DNA of 64,000 nt from Kocuria sp. TGY1127_2 (GTDB taxonomy: Bacteria > Actinomycetota > Actinomycetes > Actinomycetales > Micrococcaceae), in contig NZ_AP022834.1 in NCBI RefSeq assembly GCF_013394385.1, forward strand, positions 1,302,001 through 1,366,000, written 5' to 3'. The position numbers and the translations under genes were made by a program. The first letter of the stretch is position 1. Every line of letters begins with the position of its first letter. This document shows positions 1 to 8,227 of this stretch, in pieces. The notes under the pieces were generated by a model. It was not told the DNA's origin. It was given only the letters and a program-made list of their open reading frames with translations, and did not search any database.

Positions 1-339
1 CTTTGTCGATGTGAGGAGAAAGCTCACATCCCGTGACGGGATGATAACGGCAGGCACACTCGACCCACCTGGGCTTTAGTCCTATGGTGTCACAACTGAT
101 CGGGTCAGGATGACTTTTGACGTTGATCGGCCCCGGCTTGGAGGGCAAAATAGCCCTTCGATCCCCGTAGAATTGGGAAACTAGAATTTCAACAGTGTTC
201 GGGATCACCCACTGCCTGGTTCTACTTGATAGTGTAGGCAATCCAGTGTTGGCTTAGAGTCAACGCGATTGCGATGCACCCATCGCAAAGCTCGGTCCGG
301 GGCATGTCCGGAGCGATCCAATATTCAGGAGGAAAATAC
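1..339. other. Upstream region of DUF3052 gene, no gene seen
   Basis: I see no convincing coding sequence here. It has a hairpin at 8-30 (8-bp arms GATGTGAG/CTCACATC) followed at once by a short palindrome (29-41, TCCCGTGACGGGA). A second perfect 8-bp inverted repeat, TTGCGATG/CATCGCAA with a 4-nt loop, lies at 269-288, about 50 nt before the DUF3052 start. In many actinobacteria a DUF3052 gene lies near aceE (pyruvate dehydrogenase E1), often divergent from it. The left part could therefore be the 5' region of a gene running leftward out of the window, but this cannot be seen. Confidence 0.4.
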
Positions 340-753
340 GTGAGCGAGACCAAGACCGCCGGAGATCGTCCGGCTGTCCTGCTTGGTTTCAAGGATGGGG
401 ATCTCATCCAAGAGTTCGGATATGACGAGGACGTCGATTTCGCCCTTCGGGACGATCTGGAAGACGTCACCGGATCCGAGCTCCTCGACGAAGAAGACCA
501 GGAAGTTGTGGACGCCGTTCTCTTCTGGTGGAGAGATGGCGAAGGTGACCTCGTGGACGCCCTTGTCGACTCGCTGACCACCCTGGACGAGGGCGGTGTT
601 GTCTGGGTCATGACCCCGAAAGCGGGGCGGGACGGTCATGTGCCACCTGCCGATATTCAGGAAGCGGCTCCGACGGCCGGCCTCAAGCTCACCACGAGTG
701 TTCAGGTCAGCGAAGAGTGGTCCGCGACACGACTGGTGACGACTCGATTCTGA
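340..753 (+). CDS. DUF3052 family protein
   Basis: A 137-residue acidic soluble protein of unknown function belonging to the actinobacterial DUF3052 family, recognised from its body (LLGFKDGDLIQEFGYDEDVD, FWWRDGEGDLVDALVD) and from its position just upstream of tRNA-Val. The GTG start at 340 is chosen because a strong ribosome binding site (AGGAGG, 327-332) lies about 7 nt upstream; an in-frame ATG at 274 has none and would read through the inverted repeat at 269-288. No signal peptide or membrane segment is visible. The family often lies beside pyruvate dehydrogenase E1, but no biochemical role is known to me. Confidence 0.9.
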   Translation: MSETKTAGDRPAVLLGFKDGDLIQEFGYDEDVDFALRDDLEDVTGSELLDEEDQEVVDAVLFWWRDGEGDLVDALVDSLTTLDEGGVVWVMTPKAGRDGHVPPADIQEAAPTAGLKLTTSVQVSEEWSATRLVTTRF

Positions 754-884
754 GTCTCGAGAGGGTGTGTTCAACGCCACGGCGTTGAAGCCCTTCTCGA
801 ATTAACACCGGTTCATCGGTTCATGTACTGTAATCAATCAGATCGGGTGCTGGCCGCTGTAAAAGCGGCCCACTCGATTGTCAA

Positions 885-957
885 GGGTCTTTAGCTCAGC
901 TGGTAGAGCGCCACGTTTACACCGTGGATGTCATCGGTTCGATCCCGGTAGGACCCA
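885..957 (+). tRNA. tRNA-Val (TAC)
   Basis: A 73-nt cloverleaf. The acceptor arms GGGTCTT and AGGACCC pair, the D arm reads GCTCAGCTGGTAGAGC, the anticodon loop is TTTACAC with anticodon TAC, and the T arm carries GGTTCGATCCC. The discriminator base is A957. CCA is not encoded (CCG follows). Confidence 0.97.
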
Positions 958-969
958 CCGACAGCACAA

Positions 970-1000
970 GGCCGGTTCCTTTCACAAGAAGGAGCCGGCC
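970..1000 (+). terminator. Hairpin after tRNA-Val
   Basis: An inverted repeat of GGCCGGTTCCTT with AAGGAGCCGGCC around a 7-nt loop, 12 nt past the tRNA. Only a weak T-tract follows (GTCTGCGTTG), so it may be a processing or termination hairpin without a strong U-run. Confidence 0.6.
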
Positions 1001-1144
1001 GTCTGCGTTGCTGTAGGGGAAGATCAGCTCACGGTGTCCCCACCGCGTCGTCATGTTCCGGTCATGTGTACGCCGTGTGCGATCCCGAAGCAGTTTTCGG
1101 GGTGCCCCTGCTCGTCAGCAACGTTTTGCGCGTAATCTGGACTC

Positions 1145-2674
1145 ATGGCAGTTGAAAGCACTTCTCCCCAAAAGTCCGAGGCAAATTCCGGCAAGGCGCA
1201 GATCGGTGTGACTGGTCTGGCGGTTATGGGCGCCAATCTGGCGCGCAACCTGGCCCGCAACGGTTACACCGTTGCGTTGCACAACCGCACCACAGCCAAG
1301 ACCGACGAGCTGTTGGCCAAACACGGCGAGGACGGTCAATTCATCCGGACCGAAACCCTGCAGGAATTGGTCGACTCTCTGGAACGTCCAAGGCGGATCC
1401 TTATCATGGTCAAGGCCGGTGCGCCGGTTGACGCCGTGATCGAATCCTTGATCCCGTTGTTGGACCAGGACGACATCATCATCGACGGCGGAAACTCCTA
1501 CTTCAAGGACACGATCCGACGCGAGAAGGAGTGCGCCGAACACGGCCTGCACTTCGTCGGTGTCGGAGTCTCCGGTGGCGAAGAAGGAGCTCTCAACGGA
1601 CCGTCGATCATGCCGGGTGGCTCCAAGCAGTCCTACAAGTCTCTCGGTCCCATGCTCGAAAAGATTTCAGCCAAAGCCGACGACGGCGCCCCGTGCTGCG
1701 CGTGGATCGATACAGATGGCGCCGGTCATTTCGTCAAGATGGTCCACAACGGCATCGAATATGCCGATATGCAGGTTATTGGGGAAGCCTTTGATCTCCT
1801 CCGCTCCGTTGCCGACCTCGAACCCCAGGAGCAGGCCGAGGTCTTCCAGGAGTGGAACAAGACCGATCTGAATTCGTACCTGATCGAGATCACCTCAGAG
1901 GTGCTGTCCCAGGTGGACGAGAAGACCGGTAAACCGCTCGTGGACGTCATCGTCGACCAGGCGGGACAGAAGGGAACAGGTCGGTGGACCGTTCAGTCTG
2001 CTCTTGATCTCGGTTCCCCCGTGTCGGGGATCGCTGAATCAGTCTTCGCGCGTGCACTGTCTTCATCCAATCCCGCTGCGCGCGAAGAAGCGCAGGAGAA
2101 GCTGCCCGCGGGCCTGATCGCAGCAACTGGGGTCGCCAAGGGCGATCCCGAGTTCGTCGAAGATGTGCGCAAGGCTTTGTACGCTTCCAAGCTCGTTTCC
2201 TACGCCCAGGGCTTGGACATGCTCTCTTCCGCCGGCGAAGAATTCGGCTGGGACCTCAAGCTGGACACCATCGCGTCGCTGTGGAGGAACGGCTGCATCA
2301 TCCGTGCCGAACTGCTTGCGGAGATCATGGAGGCGTACAAGGGAGACAACGCGCCGGTGAACATGTTGCTCGCTCCCGGGTTCCTGAGCACCCTCGAAGA
2401 TCTGCTGCCGTCCTGGCGTCGTGTGGTCAGCAAGGCTACGGCCCTGGGCGTTCCCGTCCCGGTCTTCGCCTCGTCACTGTCCTATTACGACGGCCTCCGT
2501 CGGGGCCGTCTTCCCGCCGCCTTGATACAGGGACAACGGGACTTCTTCGGCGCTCACACGTATCAACGCGTCGACGAAGACGGAACCTTCCACACCTTGT
2601 GGTCCGAGGACCGTTCAGAGGTCAGCAGCGCGGGCGAGAAGGCTCCTGCTCCCGTGGGCCGGCAGACCAAGTAG
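1145..2674 (+). CDS. gnd: 6-phosphogluconate dehydrogenase, decarboxylating
   Basis: Converts 6-phosphogluconate to ribulose 5-phosphate and CO2 with NADP in the oxidative pentose phosphate pathway, in the cytoplasm. The N-terminal Rossmann motif GVTGLAVMGANLARN lies at about residues 22-36, the substrate region GVGVSGGEEGA near residue 140 and the helical domain with FVKMVHNGIEY near 200. At 509 residues it is of the long bacterial class (usually 470-485), with about 18 extra N-terminal residues that are Ser/Lys rich and probably disordered. It stands alone, upstream of a shared bidirectional terminator. Confidence 0.97.
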   Translation: MAVESTSPQKSEANSGKAQIGVTGLAVMGANLARNLARNGYTVALHNRTTAKTDELLAKHGEDGQFIRTETLQELVDSLERPRRILIMVKAGAPVDAVIESLIPLLDQDDIIIDGGNSYFKDTIRREKECAEHGLHFVGVGVSGGEEGALNGPSIMPGGSKQSYKSLGPMLEKISAKADDGAPCCAWIDTDGAGHFVKMVHNGIEYADMQVIGEAFDLLRSVADLEPQEQAEVFQEWNKTDLNSYLIEITSEVLSQVDEKTGKPLVDVIVDQAGQKGTGRWTVQSALDLGSPVSGIAESVFARALSSSNPAAREEAQEKLPAGLIAATGVAKGDPEFVEDVRKALYASKLVSYAQGLDMLSSAGEEFGWDLKLDTIASLWRNGCIIRAELLAEIMEAYKGDNAPVNMLLAPGFLSTLEDLLPSWRRVVSKATALGVPVPVFASSLSYYDGLRRGRLPAALIQGQRDFFGAHTYQRVDEDGTFHTLWSEDRSEVSSAGEKAPAPVGRQTK

Positions 2675-2689
2675 TTCGACCCGGTTATT

Positions 2690-2735
2690 GACGAAAACGC
2701 CCGCTCGCAGTGAATCGCGAGCGGGCGTTTTCGTC
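2690..2735. terminator. Bidirectional terminator between gnd and cysE
   Basis: A perfect hairpin with arms of about 19 nt (beginning GACGAAAACGCCCGC) and a short loop. The arms carry an A-run on the left and a T-run on the right, so it can terminate both gnd (plus) and cysE (minus), whose 3' ends converge here. Confidence 0.92.
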
Positions 2736-2749
2736 AACAGAAGCAGACT

Positions 2750-3334
2750 TTAGATCCACATGGCCGGGTCGATGTAGGTCACCGGATCGACTAATGGTGC
2801 TTTCTTCTCCGGGGTCCGGGGACGTGCCTCGGCCGGGATCCCGGTGACGATCGATGAAGCGGGGGCGTCGTGCACGACGACGGCGTTGGCGCCGACCGCT
2901 GAATCGTCTCCGATCACAATCGGTCCAAGAACTTTGGCGCCCGCCCCGACCGTGACGCGGTTCCCGAGTGTGGGGTGCCTCTTGACTTTCTCCAGGGAAC
3001 GGCCGCCCAGGGTCACTCCGTGGTAGAGCATGACGTCGTCACCGATCTCGGTGGTCTCGCCGATCACGACGCCCATACCGTGGTCAATGAAGAAGCGTCG
3101 ACCGATGGTTGCCCCCGGATGGATTTCGATCCCGGTGAGCCAGCGGGTGAGCTGGGAAAGGGTGCGGGCCAGGGTGCGAAGCTCATTCTTCTGCCACAGC
3201 CGGTGAGTTATCCGGTGGATCCAAATGGCGTGAAGTCCCGAGTAATTGAGGACAATTTCAAGGTCCCCTCGCGCTGCGGGGTCGTGCGTGCGTGCTGTGG
3301 TCAGGTCTTCCCTGAGACGGCTGAGGAAACTCAC
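2750..3334 (-). CDS. cysE: Serine O-acetyltransferase
   Basis: Acetylates L-serine with acetyl-CoA to give O-acetylserine, the substrate of CysK encoded just upstream. The protein shows the left-handed beta-helix hexapeptide repeats ([20 protein letters not shown], later [23 protein letters not shown]) and the conserved [11 protein letters not shown] segment. It is of the short (EpsC-type) class. I chose the GTG at 3334 (194 residues, starting [11 protein letters not shown]), because that is where family similarity begins; the ribosome binding site is weak. A longer frame to 3496 exists, but its extra 54 residues are low-complexity and its start would lie inside the hairpin at 3487-3518. It lies 210 nt downstream of cysK on the same strand. 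Confidence 0.93.
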   Translation of the reverse strand: MSFLSRLREDLTTARTHDPAARGDLEIVLNYSGLHAIWIHRITHRLWQKNELRTLARTLSQLTRWLTGIEIHPGATIGRRFFIDHGMGVVIGETTEIGDDVMLYHGVTLGGRSLEKVKRHPTLGNRVTVGAGAKVLGPIVIGDDSAVGANAVVVHDAPASSIVTGIPAEARPRTPEKKAPLVDPVTYIDPAMWI

Positions 3335-3486
3335 GGTGTCGCTTTCATCGTGGGGTGCGGGCGCAGAGGGCTCTGAGGCACTCGGCTGCCGGCGAGGTAC
3401 AGGTGGGATGCAGATGCTTCGTCTGGGTTCAACCGCTGATTTGCCGCCCCTATTCCCGCAAACGGGGACGGAGGCCGAAATCAGAA

Positions 3487-3518
3487 CTGTGCCCACACGA
3501 ATTCTCGCGTGGGCACAG
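3487..3518 (-). terminator. Hairpin between cysK and cysE
   Basis: An inverted repeat CTGTGCCCACACG / CGCGTGGGCACAG with one mismatch and a 6-nt loop, 27 nt after the cysK stop. On the minus strand it is followed by a moderately T-rich stretch (TTCTGATTT). It could terminate cysK or reduce read-through into cysE. Its position argues for the downstream cysE start. Confidence 0.65.
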
Positions 3519-3544
3519 GCTGCGTACTGAAACGTGAGTGGTGA

Positions 3545-4480
3545 TCAGCCGCGGATGTCTTCGTACAGAACGGTCGAAATGTAACGCTCCGCGAAGTCGC
3601 AAACCACGGTCACGATGAGCTTGCCTTCGTTCTCGGACTTCTTGGCCTCTTCCAATGCGGCCCAGACGTTGGCTCCGGAAGAGATACCGCCGAGGATGCC
3701 TTCTTCTGCACCGAGCTGTCGGGCGACGCGGACGGCGTCGTCGAGGTTCACGTCGGTTACGGAGTTGTAGATCTCGCGATCCAGCGTCTCCGGGAGGAAA
3801 TTGGCACCGAGGCCTTGGATCTTGTGAGGGCCGGCCTTGCCTTCGGTCAGAAGCGGGGAATCGGAAGGTTCTACCGCAACGATCTTGATGTCCGGGTTCT
3901 GCTCCTTGAGGTACTTGCCCGCGCCCGAGATGGTTCCGCCTGTGCCAATGCCCGCAACGAACAGGTCGACCTCGCCATCGGTGGCATCCCAGATCTCGGG
4001 TCCGGTGGTGTCGTAGTGAACCTGGGGATTTGCTTCGTTTTCGAACTGACGGGCCAGGACGGCGTTGTCTGAGTTCTCCACGATCTCGGCGGCCTTGTCC
4101 ACGGCGCCGCGCATGCCTTCGGCACCCGGGGTCAGGACGATTTCGGCGCCGTAGGCGCGCAACATCACTCGACGTTCGGTCGACATGGTCTCGGGCATGG
4201 TCAGAACGACCTTGTACCCCCGTGCGGCACCGACCATGGCCAAGGCAATGCCGGTGTTGCCGGAAGTGCCCTCGACGATGGTCCCACCCGGACGCAGCTG
4301 TCCCGACTTCTCGGCGGCATCGATGATGGCCTTGCCGATGCGGTCCTTGACGGAATTAGCGGGGTTGTAGAACTCAAGTTTGACCGCCACGTTGCCGGGC
4401 AGGTCCTTGTCCAGCTGGTTGAGCTTGACCAATGGGGTCGCCCCAATGGCCTCGGTGACGTTGTCGAGAATTTTAGCCAT
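3545..4480 (-). CDS. cysK: Cysteine synthase A (O-acetylserine sulfhydrylase)
   Basis: A PLP enzyme that makes cysteine from O-acetylserine and sulfide, the last step of the sulfur assimilation pathway whose reductive part is encoded at 39.6-46.6 kb. The PLP lysine lies in NSVKDRIGKAI (about residues 42-52), the substrate loop is EGTSGNTGIALAM, and the phosphate-binding loop is GIGTGGTISGAGKYL. Its 311 residues are normal for the family. A ribosome binding site (AAAGG) lies 8 nt before the ATG. An imperfect palindrome at 4527-4545 lies in its promoter region. Confidence 0.97.
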   Translation of the reverse strand: MAKILDNVTEAIGATPLVKLNQLDKDLPGNVAVKLEFYNPANSVKDRIGKAIIDAAEKSGQLRPGGTIVEGTSGNTGIALAMVGAARGYKVVLTMPETMSTERRVMLRAYGAEIVLTPGAEGMRGAVDKAAEIVENSDNAVLARQFENEANPQVHYDTTGPEIWDATDGEVDLFVAGIGTGGTISGAGKYLKEQNPDIKIVAVEPSDSPLLTEGKAGPHKIQGLGANFLPETLDREIYNSVTDVNLDDAVRVARQLGAEEGILGGISSGANVWAALEEAKKSENEGKLIVTVVCDFAERYISTVLYEDIRG

Positions 4481-4526
4481 GTTGTCGCCTTTCTAGAGCT
4501 GTAAAACGGCGTAAACGAGAAAGGTC

Positions 4527-4545
4527 CCGTACTGTTTCACTACGG
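4527..4545. promoter_or_regulatory. Imperfect palindrome upstream of cysK
   Basis: CCGTACTGTTTCACTACGG: arms CCGTA-n-TG and CA-n-TACGG are symmetric, 47 nt before the cysK start and 19 nt past the msrA stop. Size and symmetry fit a dimeric repressor or activator site. It does not match the McbR box (TAGAC-N6-GTCTA), and I saw no second copy at the sulfite reductase promoter. Confidence 0.4.
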
Positions 4546-4563
4546 TAGCCCGTGAGTGCCGCC

Positions 4564-5100
4564 TTAGGCGGCTACGAGCCACATCTTGTAATATTCCCTG
4601 GCTCGGCGGAGCTTGGGATCGATGATCACTTGGCAGTACCCGTTGTTGGGGTTCTCACGTTCGAAGTTCTGATGAATGTCTTCTGCCGGGTGAAAAGTTT
4701 CGAGCGGCTCCAAAGTCGTGACGATCGGCCGGTCGAAGAGCTGTTGAGCCCGGTCGATCTGGCTCTGGAAGAATCTCTTCTCTTCTTCGTCCTTATAGAA
4801 CAGGGCCGAACGGTACTGAGTCCCGACGTCGTACCCTTGCCTGTTCAAGCTGGTGGGGTCGTGGGTCGTGAAGAACATGTCCATGATGACGTCTTCCGGA
4901 ACCACGTTCTCGTCGAATCGGACTCGTATCGCCTCGGCGTGACCGGAGCTGCCGCCGCAAACTTCTTCGTAGGTCGGGTGGGACGTGCGGCCTCCGGTGT
5001 ATCCGCAGACCGAGGACTCCACTCCTCGAGTTCGTTGGTAAACGGCATCCAAGCACCAGAAACATCCGGCGGCTACGGTGAATTCTTTCATGCGCTCCAT
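4564..5100 (-). CDS. msrA: Peptide-methionine (S)-S-oxide reductase
   Basis: Repairs oxidised methionine in proteins, reducing the S-epimer of the sulfoxide. The catalytic motif GCFWCLD is at residues 12-18 (nucleophile Cys13), followed by GVESSVCGYTGG. A further cysteine in NNGYCQV may act in resolving. At 178 residues it is the usual single-domain length, with no MsrB fusion. The ATG at 5100 has GGGAGG about 8 nt upstream; a second in-frame ATG three codons later is possible. It is divergent from the Nif3-like gene, with an 86-nt shared promoter region. Confidence 0.96.
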   Translation of the reverse strand: MERMKEFTVAAGCFWCLDAVYQRTRGVESSVCGYTGGRTSHPTYEEVCGGSSGHAEAIRVRFDENVVPEDVIMDMFFTTHDPTSLNRQGYDVGTQYRSALFYKDEEEKRFFQSQIDRAQQLFDRPIVTTLEPLETFHPAEDIHQNFERENPNNGYCQVIIDPKLRRAREYYKMWLVAA

Positions 5101-5186
5101 TCTGGTCCTCCCGGAGCCGTGACGTCACCGGGGTTCGCTGTTGGGGGAGCCGTGGCAATGAATACGGCAATCCTTAGACTGGATTC

Positions 5187-6095
5187 ATGAAGACTCCTCG
5201 CTTGAACGACGTCGTCCGTGCAGCTCATGAACTCTGGCCAGTTTCGCTCGCCGAAGGGTGGGACGCGAGCGGCCTGGTGAGCGGACGAGGAGACCAGCTC
5301 GTCCGAAGAATCATGTTCGCGGTAGATGCCGTCCAAGCCACTGCGCGGGAAGCGGTCGGGGCCGAGTGCCAATTGCTCCTGACCCACCACCCGTTGTTGC
5401 TCCGCGGCGCCCAATTTCTGCCGGCGTCCAGCGACAAGGGCGCCGTATTGCATACTTTGATTGAAGGCGGATGCGGCCTGTTGGCTTCCCACACCAATGC
5501 GGACAGCATGGCAGGAGGCGTCTCTGATGCGCTGATGACAGCCTGTGGAATCGAGACTTCCGTTCCGTTGTGTGACCCCGATTCCGAGACCGGGATCGGC
5601 CGGGTAGGTGACCTTCCGGAGGAAATCACGCTCGAGAGATTGGGGCAGAGGCTGTCCTCCACTTTGCTGCCGACCGCTGGGGGGCTCCGAATCGCTGGCC
5701 CGAGGGACGGCGTCGTGCGCCGCGTTGCGGTGTGCGGCGGTGCGGGAGATTCGTTGTTCGCCGAGGTTCGGAGCGCAGAAGCCGACGTTTACGTCACTGC
5801 AGATCTTCGGCACCATCCGGCGTCAGAAGCACGTGAACGCGCGCTGTTGGCCGGGGGAAAGCCGTACCTTATCGACTGTTCGCATTTCGCGAGTGAAGAA
5901 CTGTGGCTCGCTCATGGCGCACGGATGCTCCGTAGCAGGCTGGCTGCGCAAGGGTATGAGGTCGAAACGCTGTTGAGCAGTCTCAATACTGATCCCTGGG
6001 ATTTCACAATTCATCCGGATTCCGCCCCGTCATCCGCGTCGACGGAACCGGATGCGATCGGCTATGCGCGGGAACGACGGACCGCAGGCCAATAG
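5187..6095 (+). CDS. Nif3-like dinuclear metal center protein
   Basis: Belongs to the Nif3/YbgI/DUF34 family, often labelled 'GTP cyclohydrolase I type 2'; the real physiological role is unsettled. Metal-binding signatures are visible: LLTHHPLLLRG (about residue 66), a SHTNAD segment near residue 100 and DCSHFASEE near 230. It has 302 residues and lacks the long PII-like insertion that some homologues carry between the two halves. No membrane segment. It is divergent from msrA and followed by rnpB on the opposite strand. Confidence 0.9.
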   Translation: MKTPRLNDVVRAAHELWPVSLAEGWDASGLVSGRGDQLVRRIMFAVDAVQATAREAVGAECQLLLTHHPLLLRGAQFLPASSDKGAVLHTLIEGGCGLLASHTNADSMAGGVSDALMTACGIETSVPLCDPDSETGIGRVGDLPEEITLERLGQRLSSTLLPTAGGLRIAGPRDGVVRRVAVCGGAGDSLFAEVRSAEADVYVTADLRHHPASEARERALLAGGKPYLIDCSHFASEELWLAHGARMLRSRLAAQGYEVETLLSSLNTDPWDFTIHPDSAPSSASTEPDAIGYARERRTAGQ

Positions 6096-6118
6096 ACGTT
6101 ACGTTTTCTCTGCTTTGC

Positions 6119-6495
6119 GGGGGACGGGTCGGCCTATAAGCCGGGTTTTGTACTGGCGCTCGGTTTCCCTTGCGCAGCGGCGATCATCCATCTAGCCCCT
6201 TGATTGCTCAAGGGGTCAAGCGGCCTACCCGAATGCTTGGGGCGAGCAGCCCTCGTGACGCACTCTGTCTGGCCTTGCTCCGAATGGGGTTTACCGAGCT
6301 TCCCGCGTCACCGCGGGAACTGGTGGTCTCTTACACCACCGTTTCACCCTGACCCGCCGAGGCGGGCGGTCTGCTTTCTGTGGCACTGGCCTGCGGGTTG
6401 CCCCGAGTGGACGTTATCCACCATTCTGCCCTGCGGAGCCCGGACTTTCCTCGAGGCGTGATACACGCCGCGCGATCGCCCGGCCGACCCGTCCG
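6119..6495 (-). ncRNA. rnpB: RNase P RNA, class A
   Basis: The catalytic RNA of RNase P, which trims tRNA 5' ends. Read on the minus strand, the 5' end CGGACGGGTCGGCC pairs with the 3' end GGCCGACCCGTCC (helix P1). Conserved cores are present: GAGGAAAGTCCGGGCTCC, ACAGAAA, GATGGATGATCGCC and near the 3' end CAAAACCCGGCTTATAGGCC. The stretch 6096-6519 holds nothing else; apparent reading frames across it are incidental. Ends are given to within a few bases. Confidence 0.96.
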
Positions 6496-6519
6496 TTGGA
6501 CAACTCTACACTGGAAGGG

Positions 6520-7281
6520 ATGTTGATTTTGCTTCCTCCCTCAGAGTCCAAGACCGCTCCCGATTCAGGTCCGAGCGTCAACCTTTCGGAGCTGAGCTTT
6601 CCCGAACTCACAGAAGCCCGCGAAGCCATGCTCGAGCGGCTCATTGAGGTCAGCTCTCGTGACGACGCTGCCGACTTCCTTAAAACGGGTCCTAGCTTGA
6701 CCACGGAGGTCCAACGGAACACTCGTCTCGCTCACGAAGCCAGCGCACCGGCGCTAGACGTCTACACCGGGGTGCTTTTCGACGCGTTGGACTACCCGAG
6801 CCTCTCGACGAATGCCAAGGAGCGGGCTCGACGGTCCGTGGTGGTCATCTCCGCGTTGTGGGGAGCGGTGCGACCAGAAGATGTAATACCTGCTTATCGC
6901 TTGTCCATGGGGTCCAGGGTCGCACCGAAGGGCACCCTCGCGGCGTGGTGGCGATCGGAGCTCAAGCCGGTTCTGGACGAATACAGCCGAGGCCATCTGG
7001 TGATCGATTGCAGGTCATCGAGCTATGCGGCGGCATGGAGGGCACCCTCCGAGAGGACGGTGACGATTCGGGTCGAACGGGAACTCGATGGCAAACGTCA
7101 GGTCGTCTCACATATGGCCAAACATTTCCGCGGGAAAGTCGCCCGAGCGCTCCTCGAATCCGAAATGGTGCCTGAGAGCGTCCCAGAACTCGTCGAGATT
7201 CTTAACTCTCAATGGAAAGTTGAGTTTCAGGAAGGGGGCGGTTCGGGGCAATCCTTGACTTTGGTTCTCGGTAGTGACTAG
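6520..7281 (+). CDS. yaaA: YaaA family peroxide-stress protein (DUF328)
   Basis: A 253-residue cytoplasmic protein of the YaaA/DUF328 family; in E. coli YaaA lowers free iron and limits DNA damage under hydrogen peroxide stress. Family marks are the N-terminal LILLPPSESKT, YTGVLFDALDY, ISALWGAVRPEDVIPAYRLS and the C-terminal SHMAKHFRGKVARAL. The ATG at 6520 fits the family N-terminus. A TTG at 6496 is in frame but abuts rnpB. A Shine-Dalgarno-like GGAAGG is too close (1 nt) to act normally, while a -10-like TACACT (6507-6512) ends 7 nt before the ATG, suggesting a leaderless mRNA. Confidence 0.92.
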   Translation: MLILLPPSESKTAPDSGPSVNLSELSFPELTEAREAMLERLIEVSSRDDAADFLKTGPSLTTEVQRNTRLAHEASAPALDVYTGVLFDALDYPSLSTNAKERARRSVVVISALWGAVRPEDVIPAYRLSMGSRVAPKGTLAAWWRSELKPVLDEYSRGHLVIDCRSSSYAAAWRAPSERTVTIRVERELDGKRQVVSHMAKHFRGKVARALLESEMVPESVPELVEILNSQWKVEFQEGGGSGQSLTLVLGSD

Positions 7282-7320
7282 GTGATACGCGAAGTTCAAA
7301 GGTCAAGTTAGACCTCATGT

Positions 7321-7902
7321 TTAATCTTCGGAGTGGCCGAATGGGTCCTCGTCGACCCCGGGCGTCCACGTCAGGCCGGCAACCCCCCAGCCTTCCTTCT
7401 TGATGGCTTTCTTGGCTCGCTTTCCCCATCGCTCATTGAGGCGATCGACGTAGAGCTTGCCGTCCAGGTGATCGGTCTCGTGTTGCATGACCCGCGCGAA
7501 CCACCCATTTGCCTCGAACTCGATGGGTGCTCCGAACTCGTCCTGGGCATTGACTCGGACCCAATCGGCGCGTTTCAGCGGGAAGGAGAGACCCGGTACC
7601 GAAAGGCAGCCCTCGGCTTCTTCTTCCTTGTCCGGTTCCACCTCGGAAATTTTGCCGAGCGTAAGACGGGGATTGATGAGTACCCCTCGGTCGGGGGCGT
7701 CGTCGTCGTTTTCATAGGAGAAAGTGAAAAGCCGCCACGGGACGCCGACCTGTGTTGCCGCAAGGCCTACTCCATGGGCGAGGTCCATGGTCTCGTACAT
7801 GTCGGCCACAAGCGTGCGCAGATCGTCATCGAAGACCGTGACTGATTGCGTCGGTGCGTGCAGGACGGGTTCGCCGGTAATCACGATGGGGCGTACGGGC
7901 AT
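7321..7902 (-). CDS. def: Peptide deformylase
   Basis: Removes the N-formyl group from nascent proteins using a bound metal ion. All three signature motifs are present: GVGLAATQVG (residues 44-53), EGCLS (97-101, metal ligand Cys99) and QHETDHLDG (140-148, two metal-binding His and catalytic Glu142). It has 193 residues. The ATG at 7902 is chosen for its GGAG about 5 nt upstream and the family-like start MPVRPIVITGEPVLH; a longer frame reaches 7941. The last 30 or so residues (KKAIKKEGWGVAGLTWTPGV) are typical of actinobacterial deformylases. It converges on yaaA with a 39-nt gap that holds only a weak 5-bp hairpin. Confidence 0.96.
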   Translation of the reverse strand: MPVRPIVITGEPVLHAPTQSVTVFDDDLRTLVADMYETMDLAHGVGLAATQVGVPWRLFTFSYENDDDAPDRGVLINPRLTLGKISEVEPDKEEEAEGCLSVPGLSFPLKRADWVRVNAQDEFGAPIEFEANGWFARVMQHETDHLDGKLYVDRLNERWGKRAKKAIKKEGWGVAGLTWTPGVDEDPFGHSED

Positions 7903-8227
7903 GAGGTCTCCAGTGCAGATCAAGTGTTGATGTCTACCCATACCGTATCGATCTTTCTGTCGATTGGCTCTTCGGGCGGGTGCTATGGGGTCCCCACCAG
8001 GTGGGGGAGAAAACCGATTGGGTGGGCGGCTCCGAATACTTCATATAACCAGTTCGGCAACTTCCGATGATTCGTTGATGCTCGCTTGTCCGTGGGTCGA
8101 GGCTTCACCTTCAGATGAGTGGACCGAATAAAGACTAGGATGACGGGAGAAAACATGATGTGACGTTCGGCGACCCCTTGTGCAGAGGTTGTTGCGGTGT
8201 CCATCTCACCGTCGGATCATCTGACGT

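Noticed and set aside
3335-3496. Longer cysE start
   Set aside because: Extra residues are low-complexity and the start falls inside a hairpin after cysK.
6170-6461. Open reading frames on the plus strand
   Set aside because: They lie across rnpB, whose conserved core and P1 helix are clear on the minus strand.
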